Shown here: piece after piece, positions 58,129 to 64,000 of the stretch
How the letters are laid out: each line of letters begins with the position of its first letter
Position numbering within the stretch: the stretch's first letter is position 1
Assembly (NCBI RefSeq): GCF_050947335.1
Contig: NW_027473352.1
Span: 868,001-932,000, forward strand
Reading direction: 5' to 3'
DNA: 64,000 nt
Source: Megachile rotundata
Taxonomy: Eukaryota > Arthropoda > Insecta > Hymenoptera > Megachilidae
Made by a program: the position numbers and the translations under genes
The notes under the pieces: model-generated
Databases searched by the model: none
Told to the model about the DNA's origin: nothing
Seen by the model: only the letters and a program-made list of their open reading frames with translations

Positions 58129-58854
58129 TGATTGTGTGTTTGTGTGATTGTGATTGTGTGATTGTGATTGTGTGATTGTGATTGTGTGATAGTGTCTGTG
58201 TGATTGTGTGATTGTGATTGTGTGATAGTGTCTGTGTGATTGTGTGAGTGTGTGATTGTGTGATTGTGTGATTGTGTGATTGTGTGATTGTGTGATTGTG
58301 TGATTGAGTGATTGTGTGATTGTGTGATTGTGTGATTGTGTGCTTGTGTGATTGTGTGATTTTGTGATTGAGTGATTGTGTGATTGTGTGATTGTGTGAA
58401 TGTGTGATTGTGTGACCGTGATTGTGTGATTGATGATTGTGTGATTGTGTGATTGTGTGATTGTGTGATTGTGTGATTGTGTGATTGTGTGATTGTGTGA
58501 TTGTGTGATTGTGTGATTGTGTGATTGTGTGATTGTGTGATTGTGTGATTGTGATTGTGTGATTGTGTGATTGTGTGATTGTGTGATTGTGTGATTGTGT
58601 GATTGAGTGATTGTGTGATTTTGTGATTGTGTGATTTTGTAATTGAGTGATTGTGTGATTGTGTGATTGTGTGATTGTGTGATTGTGTGATTGTGTGGTT
58701 GTGTGATTGTGTGACTGTGTGATTGTGTGATTGTGTGATTGTGCGATTGTGATTGTGTGATTGTGTGATTGTGTGATTGTGTGATTGTGTGACTGTGTGA
58801 TTGTGTGATTGTGTGATTGTGTGATTGTGTGATTGTGTGATTGTGTGATTGTGT
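58129..58854. repeat. Linker between type-1 and type-2 cassettes
   Basis: GTGTTTG near 58,137, 14-mers, J pair, GATTGAG, TGCTTG, N near 58,398, about 13 8-mers, 6-base step, GATTGAG, TTTTG pair with private GTAATTGAG near 58,640, GTGGTTG, GACTG, TGCGATTG, GACTG. Confidence 0.87.
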
Positions 58855-59387
58855 GATGGTGTCATTGTGTGATTGCGTGATTGTGTGATTGTGTGATTGT
58901 GTGATTGTGTGATTGCGTGATTGTGTGGTTGTGCGATCGTGATTGTGTGATCGTGATTGTGTGATTGCGTGATTGTGATTGTGTGATTGTGTGACTGTGA
59001 TTGTGTGACCGTGATTGTGTGACCGTAATTGTGTGATCATGATTGTGTGATCGTGATTGTGTGATCGTGATTGTGTGACCGTGATTGTGTGATCGTGATT
59101 TTGTGATTGTGTGATTGTGTGATTGTGTGAATGTGTGATTGTGTTACCGTTATTGTGTGACCGTGATTGTGTGGTTGCGACTGTGTGATTGTGACTGTGT
59201 GATTGTGTGAGTGTGTTATTGTGTGATTGAGTGATTGTGTGACTGTGTGATTGTGTGATTGTGTGATTTTGTGATTGTGTGATTGTGTGATTGTGTGACC
59301 GTGATTGTGTGACCGCGATTTTGTGACCGTGATTGTGTGACCGTGATTGAGTGACCGTGATTGAGTGACCGTGATTGTGTGATCGTG
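58855..59387. repeat. Type-2 cassette 8 (T-b + L + R)
   Basis: It is complete, with R at 59,297-59,387 (GAGTG variant). Confidence 0.92.
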
Positions 59388-60867
59388 TGATTGTGTGATT
59401 GTGTGATTGTGATTGTGTGATAGTGTCTGTGTGATTGTGTGTGTGTGTGATTGTGTGATTGTGTGATTGTGAGATTATGTGATTGTGTAATTGTGTTATT
59501 GTGTGATTGTGTGATTGTGTGATTGTGTGATTGTGTGATTGTGTGATTGTGTGATTGTGTGATTGTGTGATTGTGTGATTGTGTGATTGTGTGATTGTGT
59601 GATTGTGTGATTGTGTGATTGTGTGACCGTGATTGTGTGACCTCGATTTTGTGACCGTGATTGTGTGACCGTGATTGAGTGACCGTGATTGAGTGACCGT
59701 GATTGTGTGATCGTGTGATTGTGTGATTGTGTGATTGTGTGATTGTGTGGTTGTGTGATTGTGTGACTGTGTGATTGTGTGATTGTGTGATTGTGCGATT
59801 GTGATTGTGTGATTGTGTGATTGTGTGATTGTGTGATTGTGTGATTGTGTGATTGTGTGAATGTGTGATTGTGTGACCGTGATTGTGTGATTGATGATTG
59901 TGTGATTGTGTGATTGTGTGATTGTGTGATTGTGTGATTGTGTGATTGTGTGATTGTGTGATTGTGTGATTGTGTGATTGTGTAATTGTGATTGTGCGAT
60001 TGTGATTGTGTGATTGTGTGATTGTGTGAATGTGAGATGGTGTGATTGTGTGATTGTGTGATTGTGTGATTGTGATTGTGTAATTGTGATTGTGCGATTG
60101 TGATTGTGTAATTGTGAGATTGTCAGAATTGTGTGATTGTGTGATTGTGTAATTGTGAGATTGTGAGAATTGTGTGATTGTGTGATTGTGTGAATGTGTG
60201 ATTGTGTGACCGTGATTGTGTGATTGATGATGGTGTGATTGTGTGATTGTGTGATTGTGTGATTGTGTGATTGTGTGATTCTGTGATTGTGTGATTGTGT
60301 GATTGTGTAATTGTGATTGTGCGATTGTGATTGTGTGATTGTGTGATTGTGAGATTGTGTGATTGTGTGATTGTGTGATTATGTGATTGTGTGATTGTGT
60401 GATTGTGATTGTGTGATTGTGTGATTGTGTGATTGTGAGATTGAGTGAATTGTGTGATTGTGTGATTGTGTGATTGTGTGATTGTGTGATTGTGTGATTG
60501 TGTGATTGTGTGATTGTGTGATTGTGTGATTGTGTGATTGTGTGATTGTGTGATTGTGTGATTGTGTGATTGTGTGATTGTGTGATTGTGTGATTGTGTA
60601 ATTGTGATTGTGCGATTGTGATTGTGTGATTGTGTGATTGTGTGATTGTGTGATTGTGAGATTATGTGATTGTGTAATTGTGTTATTGTGTGATTGTGTG
60701 ATTGTGTGATTGTGTGATTGTGTGATTGTGTGATTGTGTGATTGTGAGATTGTGTGATTGTGTGATTGAGTGATTGTGTGATTGTGTGATTGTGTGATTG
60801 TGTGATTGTGTGATTGTGTGATTGTGTGATTGTGTGATTGTGTGATTGTGTGATTGTGTGATTGTGT
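59388..60867. repeat. Linker with altered R, N, K, Q and duplication junction
   Basis: One J, private GTGTGTGTGTG near 59,437, Q near 59,470, R at 59,625-59,715 with GACCTCG in place of GACCGCG, GTGGTTG without the usual 14-mers, N near 59,858, K, GAATGTGAGATGG near 60,028, K, GTCAGAATTG at 60,122 with a second GAGAATTG, N with GATGATGG, GATTCTG, GATTATG, GAGATTGAGTGAATTG at 60,437, a long 8-mer run, K and Q near 60,658. The copy boundary lies about 60,790-60,868. Confidence 0.85.
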
Positions 60868-61118
60868 GAATGTGTGATTGTGTTACCGTTATGGTGTGAC
60901 CGTGATTGTGTGGTTGCGACAGTGTGATTGTGACTGTGTGATTGTGTGAGTGTGTTATTGTGTGATTGTGTGATTGTGTGACCGTGTGATTGTGTGATTT
61001 TGTGATTGTGTGATTGTGTGATTGTGTGACCGTGATTGTGTGACCGCGATTTTGTGACCGTGATTGTGTGACCGTGATTGATTGACCGTGATTGAGTGAC
61101 CGTGATTGTGTGATCGTG
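60868..61118. repeat. L+R cassette without T (duplication copy)
   Basis: TTACCGTTATGG, GCGACAG, GTTATTG, GACCGTGTG, TTTTG and R at 61,028-61,118 match type-1 cassette 15 at offset 2,990. T-a is missing because the duplication started between T and L. Confidence 0.92.
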
Positions 61119-61844
61119 TGATTGTGTGTTTGTGTGATTGTGATTGTGTGATTGTGATTGTGTGATTGTGATTGTGTGATAGTGTCTGTGTGATTGTGTG
61201 ATTGTGATTGTGTGATAGTGTCTGTGTGATTGTGTGAGTGTGTGATTGTGTGATTGTGTGATTGTGTGATTGTGTGATTGTGTGATTGTGTGATTGAGTG
61301 ATTGTGTGATTGTGTGATTGTGTGATTGTGTGCTTGTGTGATTGTGTGATTTTGTGATTGAGTGATTGTGTGATTGTGTGATTGTGTGAATGTGTGATTG
61401 TGTGACCGTGATTGTGTGATTGATGATTGTGTGATTGTGTGATTGTGTGATTGTGTGATTGTGTGATTGTGTGATTGTGTGATTGTGTGATTGTGTGATT
61501 GTGTGATTGTGTGATTGTGTGATTGTGTGATTGTGTGATTGTGATTGTGTGATTGTGTGATTGTGTGATTGTGTGATTGTGTGATTGTGTGATTGAGTGA
61601 TTGTGTGATTTTGTGATTGTGTGATTTTGTGATTGAGTGATTGTGTGATTGTGTGATTGTGTGATTGTGTGATTGTGTGATTGTGTGGTTGTGTGATTGT
61701 GTGACTGTGTGATTGTGTGATTGTGTGATTGTGCGATTGTGATTGTGTGATTGTGTGATTGTGTGATTGTGTGATTGTGTGACTGTGTGATTGTGTGATT
61801 GTGTGATTGTGTGATTGTGTGATTGTGTGATTGTGTGATTGTGT
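61119..61844. repeat. Linker between L+R and type-2 cassettes (copy)
   Basis: Same as 58,129-58,854 at offset 2,990, with GATTGAG where copy 1 has GTAATTGAG. Confidence 0.88.
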
Positions 61845-62377
61845 GATGGTGTCATTGTGTGATTGCGTGATTGTGTGATTGTGTGATTGTGTGATTGTGT
61901 GATTGCGTGATTGTGTGGTTGTGCGATCGTGATTGTGTGATCGTGATTGTGTGATTGCGTGATTGTGATTGTGTGATTGTGTGACTGTGATTGTGTGACC
62001 GTGATTGTGTGACCGTAATTGTGTGATCATGATTGTGTGATCGTGATTGTGTGATCGTGATTGTGTGACCGTGATTGTGTGATCGTGATTTTGTGATTGT
62101 GTGATTGTGTGATTGTGTGAATGTGTGATTGTGTTACCGTTATTGTGTGACCGTGATTGTGTGGTTGCGACTGTGTGATTGTGACTGTGTGATTGTGTGA
62201 GTGTGTTATTGTGTGATTGAGTGATTGTGTGACTGTGTGATTGTGTGATTGTGTGATTTTGTGATTGTGTGATTGTGTGATTGTGTGACCGTGATTGTGT
62301 GACCGCGATTTTGTGACCGTGATTGTGTGACCGTGATTGAGTGACCGTGATTGAGTGACCGTGATTGTGTGATCGTG
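61845..62377. repeat. Type-2 cassette 9 (T-b + L + R)
   Basis: Copy of cassette 8 at offset 2,990; R is at 62,287-62,377. Confidence 0.92.
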
Positions 62378-64000
62378 TGATTGTGTGATTGTGTGATTGT
62401 GATTGTGTGATAGTGTCTGTGTGATTGTGTGAGTGTGTGATTGTGTGATTGTGTGATTGTGAGATTATGTGATTGTGTAATTGTGTTATTGTGTGATTGT
62501 GTGATTGTGTGATTGTGTGATTGTGTGATTGTGTGATTGTGTGATTGTGTGATTGTGTGATTGTGTGATTGTGTGATTGTGTGATTGTGTGATTGTGTGA
62601 CCGTGATTGTGTGACCTCGATTTTGTGACCGTGATTGTGTGACCGTGATTGAGTGACCGTGATTGAGTGACCGTGATTGTGTGATCGTGTGATTGTGTGA
62701 TTGTGTGATTGTGTGATTGTGTGGTTGTGTGATTGTGTGACTGTGTGATTGTGTGATTGTGTGATTGTGCGATTGTGATTGTGTGATTGTGTGATTGTGT
62801 GATTGTGTGATTGTGTGATTGTGTGATTGTGTGAATGTGTGATTGTGTGACCGTGATTGTGTGATTGATGATTGTGTGATTGTGTGATTGTGTGATTGTG
62901 TGATTGTGTGATTGTGTGATTGTGTGATTGTGTGATTGTGTGATTGTGTGATTGTGTGATTGTGTGATTGTGTGATTGTGTAATTGTGATTGTGCGATTG
63001 TGATTGTGTGATTGTGTGATTGTGTGATTGTGAGATGGTGTGATTGTGTGATTGTGTGATTGTGTGATTGTGATTGTGTAATTGTAATTGTGCGATTGTG
63101 ATTGTGTAATTGTGAGATTGTCAGAATTGTGTGATTGTGTGATTGTGTAATTGTGAGATTGTGAGAATTGTGTGATTGTGTGATTGTGTGAATGTGTGAT
63201 TGTGTGACCGTGATTGTGTGATTGATGATGGTGTGATTGTGTGATTGTGTGATTGTGTGATTGTGTGATTGTGTGATTCTGTGATTGTGTGATTGTGTGA
63301 TTGTGTAATTGTGATTGTGCGATTGTGATTGTGTGATTGTGTGATTGTGAGATTGTGTGATTGTGTGATTGTGTGATTATGTGATTGTGTGATTGTGTGA
63401 TTGTGATTGTGTGATTGTGTGATTGTGTGATTGTGTGATTGTGAGATTGAGTGAATTGTGTGATTGTGTGATTGTGTGATTGTGTGATTGTGTGATTGTG
63501 TGATTGTGTGATTGTGTGATTGTGTGATTGTGTGATTGTGTGATTGTGTGATTGTGTGATTGTGTAATTGTGATTGTGCGATTGTGATTGTGTGATTGTG
63601 TGATTGTGTGATTGTGTGATTGTGAGATTATGTGATTGTGTAATTGTGTTATTGTGTGATTGTGTGATTGTGTGATTGTGTGATTGTGTGATTGTGTGAT
63701 TGTGTGATTGTGAGATTGTGTGATTGTGTGATTGAGTGATTGTGTGATTGTGTGATTGTGTGATTGTGTGATTGTGTGATTGTGTGATTGTGTGATTGTG
63801 TGATTGTGTGATTGTGTGATTGTGTGATTGTGTGCTTGTGTGATTGTGTGATTTTGTGATTGAGTGATTGTGTGATTGTGTGAATGTGTGATTGTGTGAC
63901 CGTGATTGTGTGATTGATGATTGTGTGATTGTGTGATTGTGTGATTGTGTGATTGTGTGATTGTGTGATTGTGTGATTGTGTGATTGTGTGATTGTGTGA
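62378..64000. repeat. Linker to right window edge, with altered R, N, K, Q
   Basis: One J, Q near 62,460, R at 62,599-62,689 with GACCTCG, GTGGTTG, N near 62,832, a long 8-mer run, K, GAGATGG, private GTAATTGTAATTG near 63,080, GTCAGAATTG at 63,120, N with GATGATGG, GATTCTG, GATTATG, GAGATTGAGTGAATTG at 63,443, K, Q at 63,624, GATTGAG. After about 63,830 it diverges from copy 1 into TGCTTG, TTTTG, N near 63,886 and plain 8-mers to the edge. Confidence 0.86.

Larger units (their letters stand above)
57845..63830. repeat. Tandem duplication, 2,990-base unit
   Basis: Copy 1 is about 57,845-60,810 and copy 2 about 60,835-63,830. The offset is exactly 2,990 at GAATG (57,878 and 60,868), GCGAC (57,926 and 60,916), R, GTGTTTG (58,137 and 61,127) and the type-2 cassettes (58,855 and 61,845). 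It drifts to 2,974 at GACCTCG, 2,998 at GTCAGAATTG, 3,006 at GAGATTGAGTGAATTG and 2,966 at Q. Rare variants shared by both copies confirm one event. Confidence 0.92.
1..64000. repeat. Satellite array of 8-base unit TGTGATTG with higher-order structure
   Basis: The whole window consists of TGTGATTG units, of the order of 8,000 copies, mixed with a 14-base 8+6 form (TGTGATTGTGATTG). Both ends are inside the array, so its true length exceeds 64 kb. The perfect unit has no C on the plus strand; C appears only in variant units, which recur in fixed order and define the cassettes (R, T, L, J, M, N, K, Q) annotated below. No unique sequence, transposon end, tRNA or rRNA was seen. The likely setting is eukaryotic heterochromatin, which is inferred from length and simplicity only. 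Confidence 0.97.

Noticed and set aside
53325..59040. Minus-strand frames of 975 and 1,218 codons
   Set aside because: They overlap in different frames and contain only satellite translation, and their stops fall at GTTATTG-type variants.
59437..59450. Short GTGTGTGTGTG tract as a Z-DNA or microsatellite locus
   Set aside because: It is only about 11 bases and arises from one substitution in a GAGTG marker, so it is a variant unit rather than a separate element.
1..64000. Telomeric repeat
   Set aside because: The unit has no G run and does not resemble known telomere motifs (TTAGGG, TTTAGGG, TTGGGG types). Segmental duplications and internal cassettes fit an interstitial satellite better.
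1..64000. Bacterial or phage origin of the window
   Set aside because: There is no gene-sized non-repeat sequence, no ribosome-binding context and no known prokaryotic feature; a 64 kb simple satellite is typical of eukaryotic heterochromatin.

Overview
The whole 64,000-base window is one simple-sequence satellite array. The plus strand is built almost entirely from an 8-base unit, TGTGATTG (CAATCACA on the minus strand). A 14-base compound unit, TGTGATTGTGATTG (8 + 6), forms distinct domains. No stretch of ordinary sequence appears anywhere, both window edges lie inside the array, and I found no gene, RNA gene, transposon or CRISPR array. A satellite this long and this uniform points to heterochromatin of a eukaryotic chromosome (pericentromeric, subtelomeric or an interstitial block). 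I do not recognise the satellite as belonging to a named species.

The array has structure. Rare variant units, mostly carrying C on an otherwise nearly C-free plus strand, recur in fixed order and form cassettes, named here: R (91 bases, six GACCGTGATTGTGT-like 14-mers ending in GATCGTG); T (a block with GTGCGATCG and GATCATG, in two forms, T-a with TAGTTG and T-b with TGGTTG after GATGGTGTCATTG); L (TTACCGTTAT followed by GGTTGCGAC); J (pairs of GATAGTGTCTG); M (GATGGTGTGATGGTATGAC); N (GAATG, GACCG, then GATTGATGATTG or GATTGATGATGG); K (GTAATTGTGATTGTGCG) and Q (GAGATTATG, GTAATTG, GTTATTG). By hand count there are 57 R elements, 15 type-1 cassettes (T-a + L + R), 9 type-2 cassettes (T-b + L + R), 6 L+R cassettes without T, 21 type-3 blocks (R + 14-mer array + J) plus one lacking R at the left edge, and 16 M markers.

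Recent segmental duplications of several sizes are layered on this: about 0.8 kb (3.9-5.5 kb), 2,297 bases (5.6-10.2 kb), 148 bases (12.5-12.8 kb), a dispersed 5.03-5.07 kb offset pair (20.9 and 25.9 kb), about 0.72 kb (27.2-28.6 kb), about 1.79 kb (32.0-35.5 kb), about 2.15 kb (39.1-43.4 kb), about 3.51 kb (43.2-50.3 kb), 104 bases (50.6-50.8 kb) and 2,990 bases (57.8-63.8 kb). Breakpoints fall in uniform 8-mer runs, and copies differ by whole repeat units, as expected for unequal exchange or replication slippage.

Long open frames occur on the minus strand only, up to 2,324 codons reading as a Thr-Gln-Ser-His-Asn-His-Thr-Ile repeat. They follow from the repeat unit and are not annotated as genes: the 8-mer has no stop in any minus-strand phase, while every plus-strand frame meets TGA within 24 bases.
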